Origin: Pararhizobium mangrovi | GTDB taxonomy: Bacteria > Pseudomonadota > Alphaproteobacteria > Rhizobiales > Rhizobiaceae | Assembly: GCF_006516965.1 (NCBI RefSeq) | Contig: NZ_VHLH01000018.1 | Location: 1-64,000, forward strand | DNA length: 64,000 nucleotides | Direction of reading: 5' to 3' | In this document: piece after piece, positions 1 through 9,059 of the stretch | Position numbering within the stretch: the first letter of the stretch is position 1 | Layout of the letters: every line of letters starts with the position of its first letter | Position numbers and translations under genes: made by a program | The notes under the pieces: model-generated | What the model was told of the DNA's origin: nothing | The model's database searches: none | The model's input: only the letters and a program-made list of their open reading frames with translations

Positions 1-1
1 G

Positions 2-88
2 CACCGTCCCCATGGCGGGATAAACGACACCGTGCCCATCAGCCGCCTCGGTCTCGATCAGGACAACCTGTTGAGGCTCCACATCTAG
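2..88 (+). CDS. 3' end of an unrecognised gene (partial)
   Basis: An open frame enters from the left edge and ends at a TAG at 86-88, giving a 28-residue tail that ends RLGLDQDNLLRLHI. I do not recognise the family from so short a tail. The stop codon lies inside the CTAG that begins the palindromic repeat at 85-311, exactly as for edd on the other side of that repeat and the ABC ATPase at 62568. This shared geometry is the main reason to think the frame is real. It would be convergent with edd. Confidence 0.35.
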   Translation, partial: HRPHGGINDTVPISRLGLDQDNLLRLHI

Positions 89-311
89 AGCCTTTCAGGT
101 TTATACGGAAGCGCTCTGTTCGATCGTGCCGGTTTTCCACGCGACAAAGTGGGAGGGCGGCACGGTCGAACCCTTCGGGCCGGCCCTGTTTGTGCCATGA
201 CGCTTCGACGGATGGCTCGACCGTACCACCAGTACGCTCGTCGCCATCCGTTTCGGTCCTGACGCAAACAGGGTCGGCAGAGCGTTTCCGTATAAACCTG
301 AAAGGCTCTAG
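85..311. repeat. 227-bp palindromic mosaic repeat with 34-bp terminal inverted repeats
   Basis: The arms at 85-118 and 278-311 are inverted copies matching at 33 of 34 positions, each beginning CTAGAGCCTTTCAGGTTTAT when read inward from its end. Inside are two further stem structures: 119-131 against 159-171 (one mismatch), and an imperfect palindrome from about 179 to 277 centred on CGTACCACCAGTACG at 222-236. No coding capacity is evident. The flanking genes converge on it and both use the TAG within its terminal CTAG as stop codon. A related single arm lies at 62542-62571. The start CTAGAGC plus stacked hairpins resembles the mosaic intergenic repeats of rhizobia, but that family link is from memory. 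It may be a non-autonomous mobile element that now acts as a bidirectional 3' end structure. Confidence 0.85.
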
Positions 312-2125
312 TAAAGAACGCTGGCGCCCTGGTCCGCCGGGCCGGCCACGGCGCGCAGCGAGGCGAAGAGTTCGCGGCCGATGCCGGTGTGGTTTGCCGA
401 AAGGTCGGCCTGTTCCGGTATGCGCGCCATGAACGCGCTCGTCTCCACCAGCACCTCGAGGCTGCCGTTCACGGCGTCGACGCGCACCATGTCGCCCTCG
501 CGAACGCGTGCGATCGGTCCGCCGTCGACGGCTTCGGGCGTCAGGTGAAGGGCCGCCGGCACCTTGCCGGATGCGCCGGACATGCGCCCGTCCGTCACCA
601 TCGCGATTTTGTGACCGCGGTCCTGCAGGATTCCGAGCACCGGCGTGAGCTTGTGCAGTTCCGGCATCCCGTTCGCCTTCGGACCCTGGAAGCGGATGAC
701 GGCGACGAAGTCCTCGTCCAGTTCGCCCGCCTTGAAGGCGTCCTGAAGCTCCGCCTGGTCGTGGAAGACCTTCGCCGGGGCCTCGATCACGTGATGCTGG
801 CTCTTGACGGCCGAGACCTTGATGACGGCCTTGCCGAGATTGCCCGTCAGCATCTTCAGGCCACCGGTCGGCTGGAAGGGTTCGTCGACCGTGGCGAGGA
901 TCTTCGGATCGTGGCTGACGTCCGGAGCCGGCGTGCGCGCCACGCCGCCTTCGGGCCCGAGCACCGCCTCGCTGGCGTAATTCGCCATGCCCTCGCCGTA
1001 TACCGTGCGCACGTCGTCGTGCAGCAGCCCCTTCTTCAGAAGCTGGCCGATCAGGTAGCCGAGGCCGCCGGCGGCGTGGAAATGGTTCACGTCGGCAAGC
1101 CCGTTCGGATAGACGCGGGCAAGCAACGGCACCACGTCGGAAAGCTCCGAGATATCCTGCCATGTCAGCTGGATGCCGGCCGCGCGCGCCATCGCAACGA
1201 GATGCAGCGTATGGTTCGTCGATCCGCCGGTCGCGTGCAGGCCGACGACGCCGTTGACGATCGACCGTTCGTCGATCATCTCGCCGGCCGGCGTGAAGGC
1301 GTTGCCGAGCGCGGTGATCGCAAGCGCGCGCTCGGTCGCCTCCTTCGTCAGCGCATCGCGTAGCGGCGTGTTCGGATTGACGAAGGAGGCGCCGGGCATG
1401 TGCAGGCCCATGATCTCCATCAGCATCTGGTTGGAGTTCGCCGTACCGTAGAAGGTGCAGGTGCCCGGCGAATGGTAGGACTTCGATTCCGCTTCGAGCA
1501 GCGCGTCGCGGCCGACCTTGCCCTCGGCGTAGAGCTGGCGCACGCGCGCCTTCTCGTCGTTGGGAAGCCCGCTCGGCATCGGCCCGGCGGGGATGAACAC
1601 GGCCGGGATGTGCCCGAAGGTGAGGGCGGCGATCGCGAGCCCCGGCACGATCTTGTCGCACACGCCGAGATAGACCGCGGCGTCGAACATGTTGTGCGAC
1701 AGGCCGATGCCGGCGGCCATGGCGATGACGTCGCGCGAAAAGAGCGAAAGCTCCATGCCGGGCTGACCTTGCGTGACGCCGTCGCACATTGCCGGCACGC
1801 CGCCTGCGACCTGTGCGGTTCCACCGGCTGCGCGTGCAGCTTCGCGGATCAAGGCCGGGAAGGTCTCGAAGGGCTGATGCGCGGAAAGCATGTCGTTATA
1901 GGCGGTGATGATGCCGATGTTCGGCGTATGCCCGTCCGACAGCGCTTCCTTGTCGCCCGCCGGGCAGGCGGCGAAGCCATGGGCGAGGTTGCCGCACGAA
2001 AGGCTCGCACGGTGCGGACCGGCCGCGGCCATGCGGCGGACCTGGTCCAGATAGGGCTCGCGGGTCGGGCGCGACCGTTCGACGATGCGCTCGGTAATCG
2101 CTGCAATGCGTGCGTCGGCAGTCAT
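308..2125 (-). CDS. edd: 6-phosphogluconate dehydratase
   Basis: 605 aa, the usual length for Edd of the IlvD/Edd dehydratase family, an iron-sulfur enzyme that converts 6-phosphogluconate to 2-keto-3-deoxy-6-phosphogluconate in the Entner-Doudoroff pathway. Visible family blocks are [17 protein letters not shown] near residues 71-87, [20 protein letters not shown] near 111-130, and GVCDKIVPG further on; the cysteines in these blocks are candidate cluster ligands. The ATG at 2125 is chosen because the protein begins [10 protein letters not shown] like other Edd proteins; the upstream extension of the frame is arginine-rich and unlike the family. It is third in zwf-pgl-edd, 165 nt behind pgl. 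The aldolase gene eda is not in the window. Its TAG stop lies in the arm of the 85-311 repeat. Confidence 0.97.
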   Translation of the reverse strand: MTADARIAAITERIVERSRPTREPYLDQVRRMAAAGPHRASLSCGNLAHGFAACPAGDKEALSDGHTPNIGIITAYNDMLSAHQPFETFPALIREAARAAGGTAQVAGGVPAMCDGVTQGQPGMELSLFSRDVIAMAAGIGLSHNMFDAAVYLGVCDKIVPGLAIAALTFGHIPAVFIPAGPMPSGLPNDEKARVRQLYAEGKVGRDALLEAESKSYHSPGTCTFYGTANSNQMLMEIMGLHMPGASFVNPNTPLRDALTKEATERALAITALGNAFTPAGEMIDERSIVNGVVGLHATGGSTNHTLHLVAMARAAGIQLTWQDISELSDVVPLLARVYPNGLADVNHFHAAGGLGYLIGQLLKKGLLHDDVRTVYGEGMANYASEAVLGPEGGVARTPAPDVSHDPKILATVDEPFQPTGGLKMLTGNLGKAVIKVSAVKSQHHVIEAPAKVFHDQAELQDAFKAGELDEDFVAVIRFQGPKANGMPELHKLTPVLGILQDRGHKIAMVTDGRMSGASGKVPAALHLTPEAVDGGPIARVREGDMVRVDAVNGSLEVLVETSAFMARIPEQADLSANHTGIGRELFASLRAVAGPADQGASVLY

Positions 2126-2290
2126 GATCGGATCATCCTGTTCTTCGACAACCATGCGAAAGGGCGGCTCGGCCACAATCGCCAAAGCCGCTCGTCGGCG
2201 ACTTCGATGCCGGCGACGCCGTGGCATCGCGACGTTGCGCCGGTGGCCTTCCGGCGGAGCGCAGCCGCGCCACACCGCGCCTTGCCGCCG

Positions 2291-3007
2291 TCAGGCGGCC
2301 CAGTAGACCTCGAGCGGCCGCTCGACCGCGTCGAGAATGCTGCGTATCGGCATTTCGCTCGCCGGGCCCGGTTCGCGTGCCCGGTCCAGCGCTTCGCGCT
2401 TGTTCCCGCCTTCGATGTGAAGCACGAGCATCGTGCTTGCCACGAGTTGCGGCAGGGTCAGCGTCAGCCGTGGTTCTTCCGCGCCGCCGGCGTGCATGGC
2501 GAGGACCGAGCGCCGTTCGCCGGGGTCGGTCGCGGCCTCCAGATTGTCGCCGCCGGGGAAGAAGGATGCGGTATGCCCGTCCGTTCCCATGCCGAGGATC
2601 GCGACGTCGAAGGGCAGCGCCAGCGTGTCGATCTTGCCGGATGCCAGGGCGGCGGCGGCATCGACGTCGTCCACGTGCTGGTAGAGCGGCACGAAGGTCG
2701 CTTCGGCGGCGGCATCCTTCAGGAGATAGGTGGAAACGAGGCGCTGGTTGGAGCGCTCGTCCTCGGGCGGCACGAAGCGTTCGTCGACGAGGCTCACCGT
2801 GACGTTCACCCAGCCCGGATTGCGCTTGGACAACGCCTCGAAGAGGAGCTTCGGCGTCGAACCGCCGGAGACGGCCATTACCGCTTCGCCCTTCTCCGCG
2901 ATCGCCCGTTCCAGCGTCTCGCAGATGCGCTCGGCGAGCGCTTCGGCGAGTGCTGCGCGATCGTCGAATTCCTGAAGCGTGATCGGCCGGGCCTTACTTT
3001 CCGTCAT
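2291..3007 (-). CDS. pgl: 6-phosphogluconolactonase
   Basis: 238 aa, DevB/SOL type. It hydrolyses 6-phosphogluconolactone made by Zwf to 6-phosphogluconate, the substrate of Edd. The sugar-phosphate loop SGGSTPKLL is at about residues 47-55 and the conserved VDERF at 74-78, followed by SNQRL. The ATG at 3007 is preceded by GGAAGGA and overlaps the end of zwf by 14 nt, so the two genes are probably translationally coupled. Gene order zwf-pgl-edd follows the order of reactions. Confidence 0.95.
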   Translation of the reverse strand: MTESKARPITLQEFDDRAALAEALAERICETLERAIAEKGEAVMAVSGGSTPKLLFEALSKRNPGWVNVTVSLVDERFVPPEDERSNQRLVSTYLLKDAAAEATFVPLYQHVDDVDAAAALASGKIDTLALPFDVAILGMGTDGHTASFFPGGDNLEAATDPGERRSVLAMHAGGAEEPRLTLTLPQLVASTMLVLHIEGGNKREALDRAREPGPASEMPIRSILDAVERPLEVYWAA

Positions 3008-4466
3008 GCCACGTCCTTCCGTCGCGTTCGATCAGCGCGATCGCCTGGCTCGGCCCCGACGTGCCGGCAACGTAGTCCTGAACGCCCTGGCCGGTATCTT
3101 CCCATGCCTTCAGGATCGGATCGATCCAGCGCCATGCCGCCTCGACCTCGTCGCGGCGCATGAACAGCGTCTGGTTGTCCCGTATGACGTCGAGCAGCAG
3201 CCGCTCGTAGGCGTCCGGATTGCGCACCTTGAAGCTTTCGGCGAAGCTCATGTCGAGGGGCACGTGGCGAAGCCGCATGCCGCCCGGGCCGGGATCCTTG
3301 ATCATCATCCACTGGCGTACGCCCTCGTCGGGCTGCAGGCGGATGACGAGCTGGTTCGTCATCAAACGGCCGGCGGATTCCTCGAAAATCGAATGGGAGA
3401 CCGGCTTGAAAGAGATGACGATCTCGGAGACGCGGTGCGGCATGCGCTTGCCGGTGCGCATGTAGAACGGCACGCCCGCCCAGCGCCAGTTGGCGATTTC
3501 CGCCTTCAGCGCGACGAAGGTCTCGGTGTTGCTTTCGTCGCCGAGCTCGTCGAGATAGCCGCGCACCGCACCGGCCGAAGAGGCGCCGGCGGTATACTGG
3601 CCGCGAACGGTCAGCTTGTCGACGTTGGCGGAATCGATGCGCTTGAGCGAGCGCAGGATCTTCACCTTCTCGTCATGGACGGCGTCGGCCTCCATCGAGT
3701 GCGGCGGCTCCATGGCGACGAGGCACAGGAGCTGCAGCATGTGGTTCTGCACCATGTCGCGCAGCGCACCGGCCTTGTCGTAATAGCCGGCACGGCTTTC
3801 CAGGCCCACGGATTCGGCGACGGTGATCTGCACGTGGTCGATATGCGCGGCGTTCCAGAGCGGCTCGTAGAGCGCGTTGGCAAACCTGAGCGCCATCAGG
3901 TTCTGCACCGTCTCCTTGCCGAGATAGTGATCGATGCGGAAGATCTGGTCCTCGACGAACACTTCGCCGATCGTGTCGTTGAGCCGCGTCGCCGAATCGA
4001 GGTCCCGGCCGATCGGCTTCTCGACGACGACGCGGGTGTTTTCCGTGATCAGCCCATGGTCGCGAATGCCTTCGCAGATATGCCCGAAGATCGACGGTGC
4101 CACGGCGAGGTAGAAGGCGCGGATGCGCGTTGGGTCCTCGTCCAGCAGCGCCTTCAGGTCTTCGAAGCCGCGATTGTCGATGGCGTCGACGGAAACGTAG
4201 TGCAGACGCGCGACGAAGGCCTCGATCTGGTCGGCCTCCCTCTCGGCGTGGTTCAGGTGCTTGTCGAGCGCCTCGCGCGCGAAGTCGCGATAGGCCTCGT
4301 CGCTGTAGTCGGAGCGCGAGGCGGCAATAATGCGCGTCGGTTCGGTGAACTGGCCCGCGGCCTGACGGTGATAGAGCGCGGGCAGAAGCTTGCGTTCGGC
4401 GAGATCGCCGGTGCCGCCGAAGACGACGTAGTCGAACGGATCGACGGGAATGATCTGGCTGCTCAT
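2994..4466 (-). CDS. zwf: glucose-6-phosphate 1-dehydrogenase
   Basis: 490 aa, normal for the family; cytosolic NAD(P)-dependent oxidation of glucose-6-phosphate to the 6-phospho-lactone. The nucleotide-binding loop GGTGDLAERK is at 17-26, EKPIGRDL at about 149-156, and the signature RIDHYLGKE, which includes the catalytic histidine region, at 177-185. The frame is open further upstream, but the start at 4466 gives the expected N-terminus MSSQIIPVDPFDYVVFGGTG. First gene of the zwf-pgl-edd unit. A short AT-rich upstream segment (about 4521-4540) contains AATCGATT and is the likely promoter/operator area. Confidence 0.97.
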   Translation of the reverse strand: MSSQIIPVDPFDYVVFGGTGDLAERKLLPALYHRQAAGQFTEPTRIIAASRSDYSDEAYRDFAREALDKHLNHAEREADQIEAFVARLHYVSVDAIDNRGFEDLKALLDEDPTRIRAFYLAVAPSIFGHICEGIRDHGLITENTRVVVEKPIGRDLDSATRLNDTIGEVFVEDQIFRIDHYLGKETVQNLMALRFANALYEPLWNAAHIDHVQITVAESVGLESRAGYYDKAGALRDMVQNHMLQLLCLVAMEPPHSMEADAVHDEKVKILRSLKRIDSANVDKLTVRGQYTAGASSAGAVRGYLDELGDESNTETFVALKAEIANWRWAGVPFYMRTGKRMPHRVSEIVISFKPVSHSIFEESAGRLMTNQLVIRLQPDEGVRQWMMIKDPGPGGMRLRHVPLDMSFAESFKVRNPDAYERLLLDVIRDNQTLFMRRDEVEAAWRWIDPILKAWEDTGQGVQDYVAGTSGPSQAIALIERDGRTWHDGK

Positions 4467-4526
4467 CGCACTGCTCTCGGGTTCGCCGCGCACGCCCTCC
4501 CGACGCGGGCTCCACACACATAGTCT

Positions 4527-4534
4527 AATCGATT
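4527..4534. promoter_or_regulatory. AATCGATT palindrome upstream of zwf
   Basis: An 8-bp palindrome in the only AT-rich patch between zwf and its upstream neighbour, about 60 bp before the zwf start. Entner-Doudoroff operons in proteobacteria are often controlled by HexR, but no match to a defined HexR operator can be claimed here. Candidate operator only. Confidence 0.2.
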
Positions 4535-4666
4535 TAAGAATGCCAGCCCGTCGGCGTTCCTTTTCGGCTCGGGGCCATATGAACGCATGCGACGCTGGTC
4601 GTCGAACCAAAGAAACTATGCGGCAACGGCCGTTTGTAAACAGGCATGATGCCCGGCGACCGAGCG

Positions 4667-5950
4667 TCAGACGCGGTCGCGCAGGGCGAACCAGGTGAGG
4701 GCCGCGAAGAGGAGGGGCGTGCGCAGGCTTCGCCCGCCTGGAAAGGCGGAAACCGGCATGGCGGCCAGCTGCGCGAATGCGCTGTCGTCGCCGAGGACGG
4801 CGTCGGCATAGAGTTTGCCCGTATAGTTCGCGAGAACGACGCCGTGTCCGGAAAACCCGCCGACGGCCGTCGCCCCCGGCATCACTTCGCGCACGAATGG
4901 ATCGCGCGGCACGGTGATGCCGACGGTCCCGCCCCAGGCATGGGTCACCGCCACGTCGCTCAGTTGCGGATAGAGCCTGGCGATCTGCTGGCGCATCGGT
5001 GCGGCGATGTCGCGCGGATTGTCACGGCTGTAGGTCTCGCGCCCGCCGAAGAGCAACCGGCCCTCGGCGTTCTTGCGGAAGTAGCGCACCACGAAGCGCG
5101 AATCGTCCACTGCCTCGCCGCCCGGCAGCACGTCGGTCTGCGGACCGAGCGGTTCCGTCGCGGCGATGAAGGAGCGGATCGGCATGACGTGCGCCGCCGT
5201 CTGGCTTTCGAGCCGGCCGACATAGCCGTTGCCGGCGATCAGCACCCGATCGGCCGTGATCGTGCCGGTGGGCGTCGTGATGCGCACTCGGCCGTCGGCC
5301 CTGGCGATGTCGGTGGCGCGCGTATCCTCGTGGAGGCGCGCACCGGCCGCGCTTGCGGCGATTGCCGTGCCGACAACGAGTTTCAGCGGGTTGATGTGGC
5401 CGGTACCGGTGTCGCGTACCCCACCGAGATAGGCCCGTGAGCCGAGCCGCTCGGCGGTCTCTTCGGCGTCCATGAAGCGAAGATGTGGATAGTCGTACCG
5501 CTCGGCGACCCGGTCCGCATGGCGGCGATAGGCGGCGAGGTAGCGCCTCTTGTGGACGACGGAGAGCTGGCCCGGGCGGTATTCGATGTCGATACCGTGG
5601 CGTTCGGCAAAATCGTGCAGGTGCCGCTTGCCGCTTTCGGCAATGTCGAAGAGCGCCTTCGCGGCGGCGTGGCCGAGCTTTTCGGCGTGATCCTCGGGCC
5701 AGCTGCGCTGTCCCGTGCCCATCTGTCCGCCGTTGCGACCCGAAGCGCCGTCGCCGAGACGCGCCTGTTCGATGAGGACGACGTCGACACCGTTTTCGGC
5801 GAGCCGGCAGGCGGACTGAAGGCCGGCGAAACCGCCGCCGACGATCGCAACGTCCGCCGTGCACGAACCGTCGAGCGCGGGATAACGCGGCCGTTCGAGG
5901 CCGTCTTCGTAGAGCGAGACTCCGGGCGCGATCGGGCTCTGGTAGGTCAT
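4667..5950 (-). CDS. puuB: FAD-dependent oxidoreductase, gamma-glutamylputrescine oxidase-like (PuuB/OrdL)
   Basis: 427 aa, DAO-family flavoprotein. The Rossmann dinucleotide motif VAIVGGGFAGLQSA sits near residues 34-47, followed by LIEQARLGDGASGRNGGQMG, typical of PuuB/OrdL amine oxidases. The family oxidises gamma-glutamylputrescine to the aldehyde with release of hydrogen peroxide and ammonia. It lies 13 nt downstream of a PuuA-like ligase on the same strand, and this pairing is the main argument for polyamine use. Related amine substrates (for example glutamylated ethanolamine or other amines) cannot be excluded. Other puu genes (puuC, puuD, transporter) are not adjacent. Confidence 0.8.
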   Translation of the reverse strand: MTYQSPIAPGVSLYEDGLERPRYPALDGSCTADVAIVGGGFAGLQSACRLAENGVDVVLIEQARLGDGASGRNGGQMGTGQRSWPEDHAEKLGHAAAKALFDIAESGKRHLHDFAERHGIDIEYRPGQLSVVHKRRYLAAYRRHADRVAERYDYPHLRFMDAEETAERLGSRAYLGGVRDTGTGHINPLKLVVGTAIAASAAGARLHEDTRATDIARADGRVRITTPTGTITADRVLIAGNGYVGRLESQTAAHVMPIRSFIAATEPLGPQTDVLPGGEAVDDSRFVVRYFRKNAEGRLLFGGRETYSRDNPRDIAAPMRQQIARLYPQLSDVAVTHAWGGTVGITVPRDPFVREVMPGATAVGGFSGHGVVLANYTGKLYADAVLGDDSAFAQLAAMPVSAFPGGRSLRTPLLFAALTWFALRDRV

Positions 5951-5963
5951 GGAATGTCGGCCC

Positions 5964-7400
5964 TCAAACGCTCAGAAGTAGGAATTCGCGTTCCCACGGG
6001 CTGATGACCTGCATGAAGGTCTCGAACTCGCCGCGCTTCAGGCCGCAATAGGTGCCGATGAAATCGGGGTCGAACACCTCGGTAAAGGCGCTTTCGCCCT
6101 CGAACGTCGCGACCGCCTCGAGCAGGCCGCGCGGCAGATCGACCGCACCTTCGTTGGCGGTCTTTTCCGTCGGGTTCGACGGCAGCACGGAATGGGTCAT
6201 GCCGAGCCAGCCCGCGCCGAGCGTCGCGGCGAGCGCCAGGTACGGGTTGGCGTCCGACGAGGGCAGCCGGTTTTCCACACGGCGCGCAGCCGGCTCGGAC
6301 GTCGGCACGCGGAACGCCGTGGTACGGTTGTCGTAGCCCCAGGCGTTGTTGACGGGGCAGGCCATGTCCGGCGAAAGCCGGCGGTAGGAATTCACGTAGG
6401 GCGCCATCATGGCGAGCGCCTTCGGCACGTAGTGCTGCATTCCGCCGATGAACGAGAAGAAGTGTTCCGACGGCGAGCCATCGGTGTTGGAAAAGATGTT
6501 GTGGCCGGTCTTGGCGTCGACGACGGACTGGTGGATGTGCATGGCGGATCCGGCCTGTCCCTGCATGGGCTTGGCCATGAAGGTCGCGTACATGTCGTGC
6601 TTGAGTGCGGCCTCGCGCAGCGTGCGCTTGAAGAGGAAGACCTGGTCGGCCAGTTCCAGCGGATCGCCGTGACGCAGGTTGATCTCGAGCTGCGCCGGGC
6701 CTTCCTCGTGGATCAGCGTGTCGATCTCCAGACCCTGCTTTTCGGAGAAGTCGTAGATGTCGTCGATCAGTTCGTCGAACTCGTTGACGCCGGAGATGGA
6801 ATAGGACTGCCCGCCGACGATGGTGCGCCCCGACCGGCCCTGGGGCGGGCGCAGCGGATAGTCGGGATCGTTGTTCTTCGCCACGAGATAGAACTCGATC
6901 TCGGGTGCGACGATCGGCTTCCAGCCGCTCTCGGCATAAAGATCGAGAATGCGGCGAAGTACGTTGCGCGGCGTATAGGGAACCGCCGTGCCGCTCGTGT
7001 TGACGATGTCGCAGATGACCTGCGCGGTCGGATCGCTCTCCCAGGGCACGACGGAGAGCGTCGAAATGTCCGGCACGAGCTTCAGGTCGCCATCGTGCGG
7101 ATCGTAACGGAAGTTTTCCGTTTCCTCCGGATACTCGCCCGATATGGTGTGGCGGAAGACGGCGGACGGTAGGGAAAGCGAGGTCTCGGAAACGAATTTC
7201 GAGGTCGGCATCATCTTGCCGCGCGGCACGCCGGCAATGTCGGGCGTAATGCATTCGATGTCTTCGATGCCGCGCGCCCGCAGCCAGTCGGCCGCCTCGC
7301 GCCACGTGCTCGCACCCCGGATGCGCGCGGCGGCCGCCGACGGTTTGCGTCGCGTCCGCGTGGACGTGGCGGGTTTCGCTGGCTTGGTCTTGGACGTCAT
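5964..7400 (-). CDS. puuA: glutamine synthetase family, gamma-glutamylputrescine synthetase-like (PuuA)
   Basis: 478 aa. The family ligates glutamate to an amine using ATP. Seen: an N-terminal beta-grasp region after residue 30, then the catalytic domain with the acidic metal-binding segment EIEFYL, the histidine segment MQGQAGSAMHIHQS and the ATP/glutamate segment NNAWGYDNRTTAFRVP. The first 30 residues are an Ala/Lys/Arg-rich tail of low complexity. PuuA-like rather than GlnA because it is paired with a PuuB-like oxidase 13 nt downstream and lacks the GlnA adenylylation loop as far as I can see. The ATG at 7400 is the natural start. Probably the first step in polyamine nitrogen use. Confidence 0.85.
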   Translation of the reverse strand: MTSKTKPAKPATSTRTRRKPSAAAARIRGASTWREAADWLRARGIEDIECITPDIAGVPRGKMMPTSKFVSETSLSLPSAVFRHTISGEYPEETENFRYDPHDGDLKLVPDISTLSVVPWESDPTAQVICDIVNTSGTAVPYTPRNVLRRILDLYAESGWKPIVAPEIEFYLVAKNNDPDYPLRPPQGRSGRTIVGGQSYSISGVNEFDELIDDIYDFSEKQGLEIDTLIHEEGPAQLEINLRHGDPLELADQVFLFKRTLREAALKHDMYATFMAKPMQGQAGSAMHIHQSVVDAKTGHNIFSNTDGSPSEHFFSFIGGMQHYVPKALAMMAPYVNSYRRLSPDMACPVNNAWGYDNRTTAFRVPTSEPAARRVENRLPSSDANPYLALAATLGAGWLGMTHSVLPSNPTEKTANEGAVDLPRGLLEAVATFEGESAFTEVFDPDFIGTYCGLKRGEFETFMQVISPWEREFLLLSV

Positions 7401-7593
7401 GAATCACCGAAGGAAAGGGCCGGGACCGCGAGGCGCGGATGTGCCGGCGACCATAACGCGGCGGGGCGGAAATACCACCGGCAGGCTCGATGCTTTTTTG
7501 CCCGCCGCACGGTGCACGCGGTTTCGACTTGCGCTCGCGAGCGAAGTTCCTACCTTGTCTTATACGAAGCATGCAGCAGGGATATGAGAGACG

Positions 7594-7743
7594 ATGAGCG
7601 AACGCCTGATCAAATCCGCCCGTGACGAGCGTGCAAAGGCCGTCGCGATCGCCGAAAAGTCCATGCGCACCGCCGTCGTACAGGCGGCCGCGATCAGCTC
7701 GCTCGGTCTGGTGACCCTGCTCGTCCTGCTCGCGACACGTTAG
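7594..7743 (+). CDS. small single-pass membrane protein, function unknown
   Basis: 49 aa. A charged N-terminal half (MSERLIKSARDERAKAVAIA) is followed by one hydrophobic segment from about residue 29 to 47 ending LLVLLATR. GAGAG lies 5-9 nt upstream of the ATG. It is divergent from puuA. The composition (amphipathic then hydrophobic) is that of a genuine small membrane protein, but no family is recognised. Confidence 0.45.
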   Translation: MSERLIKSARDERAKAVAIAEKSMRTAVVQAAAISSLGLVTLLVLLATR

Positions 7744-7960
7744 GGCGCCTTGCGGCCTGATCGATCCGGCCGCGCGCTCCATCTCTTCAAGTCTTGCATA
7801 TCGTTCGCAGCATCGGACCGGATCGGTATGGCCGGGAAATGCTTTTGAAGGACGCATTGTCGACGCGTTCCGCCGTCGATAATCGTCTTTAGTTCGAAAT
7901 TCGGTTCGAACTTGTGCGCATTGCCGTGCGTTGCCTCCCTCACATCAACGAGAGGGTTTC

Positions 7961-8782
7961 ATGGCAAACACGGGCAGCTCAATGGTTTCATCGCAAAACG
8001 CGGCAGATGTAGCACGACCATTCGCGCGGGTCGGCTATGCCGCCCGTGGCCTGATCTACCTCGTCATCGGCGTCTTTGCAGTCCTTGCCGCGTTCGGCAA
8101 CGGCTCCAAGAAGGATACCCATGGAGCGTTGCAGACGCTCCTGCAGAATACCGCGGGCAGCATCCTCGCATGGATCCTGATCGTCGGGCTCTTCTCCTAC
8201 GCCCTCTGGCGCGTCACGCAGTCGCTTCTCGATACCGACGATCACGGCACCGGCGCCAAGGCGCTGGCGATCCGCGGCGGTCTGCTCGCATCAGCGTTCA
8301 CCTATGCCGCGCTGTGCATCTACACCTTCTCCATGTGGTACGGCAGCACCGGTTCCAGTTCCGGGTCGGGCGGATCGGGCGTTTCGTCCTTCTTCGCGTC
8401 GATCGTCGGTGCGCAGGTGGTCGCGTGGTGCCTTGCGATCGTCTTCGCAGGCGTCGGCATCGCCCATTTCATCAAGGCGTTCAAATCCGGCTACGCGAAG
8501 TTCTTTAAGGCATCGCCGGACAAGATGCGCATTATCCATCCGCTCGCGAAAACCGGCCTCATCGCGCGGGGCATCATCTTCTGGGTGATCGCGTTGCTCT
8601 TCGTCTATCGCGGCATCGATGGCGGGCAGGGCGGCGGCCGGCCGGGCATGTCCGCAGCGCTCAACTTCATCCAGGGCCTGCCCTTCGGCAGCATTCTGCT
8701 CGGACTGATGGGGATCGGGCTCGTCGCCTTCGCCGTCTACTCGTTCGCCGAGGCGATCTGGCGGCGTATCCGCTTCGACTGA
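7961..8782 (+). CDS. DUF1206 family membrane protein
   Basis: 273 aa. Contains the repeated DUF1206 pattern: ARxGYAARGLIYLVIG near residues 22-37, then GAL...W......YALWR, with a second repeat beginning LAKTGLIARGIIFWVIALL. About six membrane segments are evident, consistent with three copies of a two-helix unit. The family is widespread in alphaproteobacteria and actinobacteria with no assigned function. Start ATG at 7961 is preceded by GAGAGGG; an in-frame upstream ATG at 7931 lacks such a site. Followed by a strong hairpin at 8797-8830. It stands alone as a single-gene unit. Confidence 0.85.
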   Translation: MANTGSSMVSSQNAADVARPFARVGYAARGLIYLVIGVFAVLAAFGNGSKKDTHGALQTLLQNTAGSILAWILIVGLFSYALWRVTQSLLDTDDHGTGAKALAIRGGLLASAFTYAALCIYTFSMWYGSTGSSSGSGGSGVSSFFASIVGAQVVAWCLAIVFAGVGIAHFIKAFKSGYAKFFKASPDKMRIIHPLAKTGLIARGIIFWVIALLFVYRGIDGGQGGGRPGMSAALNFIQGLPFGSILLGLMGIGLVAFAVYSFAEAIWRRIRFD

Positions 8783-8796
8783 GCGGCAGAAATGAA

Positions 8797-8830
8797 GAAC
8801 GCCTGCCGGCAGGGAATCCGGCAGGCGTTC
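8797..8830. terminator. hairpin terminator after the DUF1206 gene
   Basis: A perfect 13-bp stem: GAACGCCTGCCGG, an 8-nt loop, then CCGGCAGGCGTTC. No clear T-tract follows, so termination may be weak or factor-assisted, but the stem is long and lies 14 nt after the stop codon. Confidence 0.7.
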
Positions 8831-9059
8831 GCAATTGCAAGGCTGGAGGCCTTTGTCGTTATAACGAGGCTCCGGCGAAATGGTTTCGTCCCCAAGGCGA
8901 TTCCGGTGAACGGTTCTTCGCAGCCCTTGCGACGAGGACTTTCGCTTGGCAAGGCTTTCGCCAAGGCTCGCAGGGGTTTACGATCGTGCGATGACGAGGC
9001 GGGCGCCGGCGAGGCCGACCCGTCTTTGAGAAAAACGGCAGGACGCGACGAGGACGACG

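Noticed and set aside
85-432. Short ORFs on both strands within the palindromic repeat
   Set aside because: They consist of repeat sequence, are arginine/proline-rich, lack ribosome binding sites and mirror each other because the DNA is palindromic.
39-1787. Long minus-strand frame overlapping edd
   Set aside because: Arginine/alanine-rich shadow of edd in another frame; edd itself has all family motifs.
4521-4540. HexR operator upstream of zwf
   Set aside because: Only an 8-bp palindrome is present; it does not match a full HexR consensus, so it is listed only as a weak candidate site.
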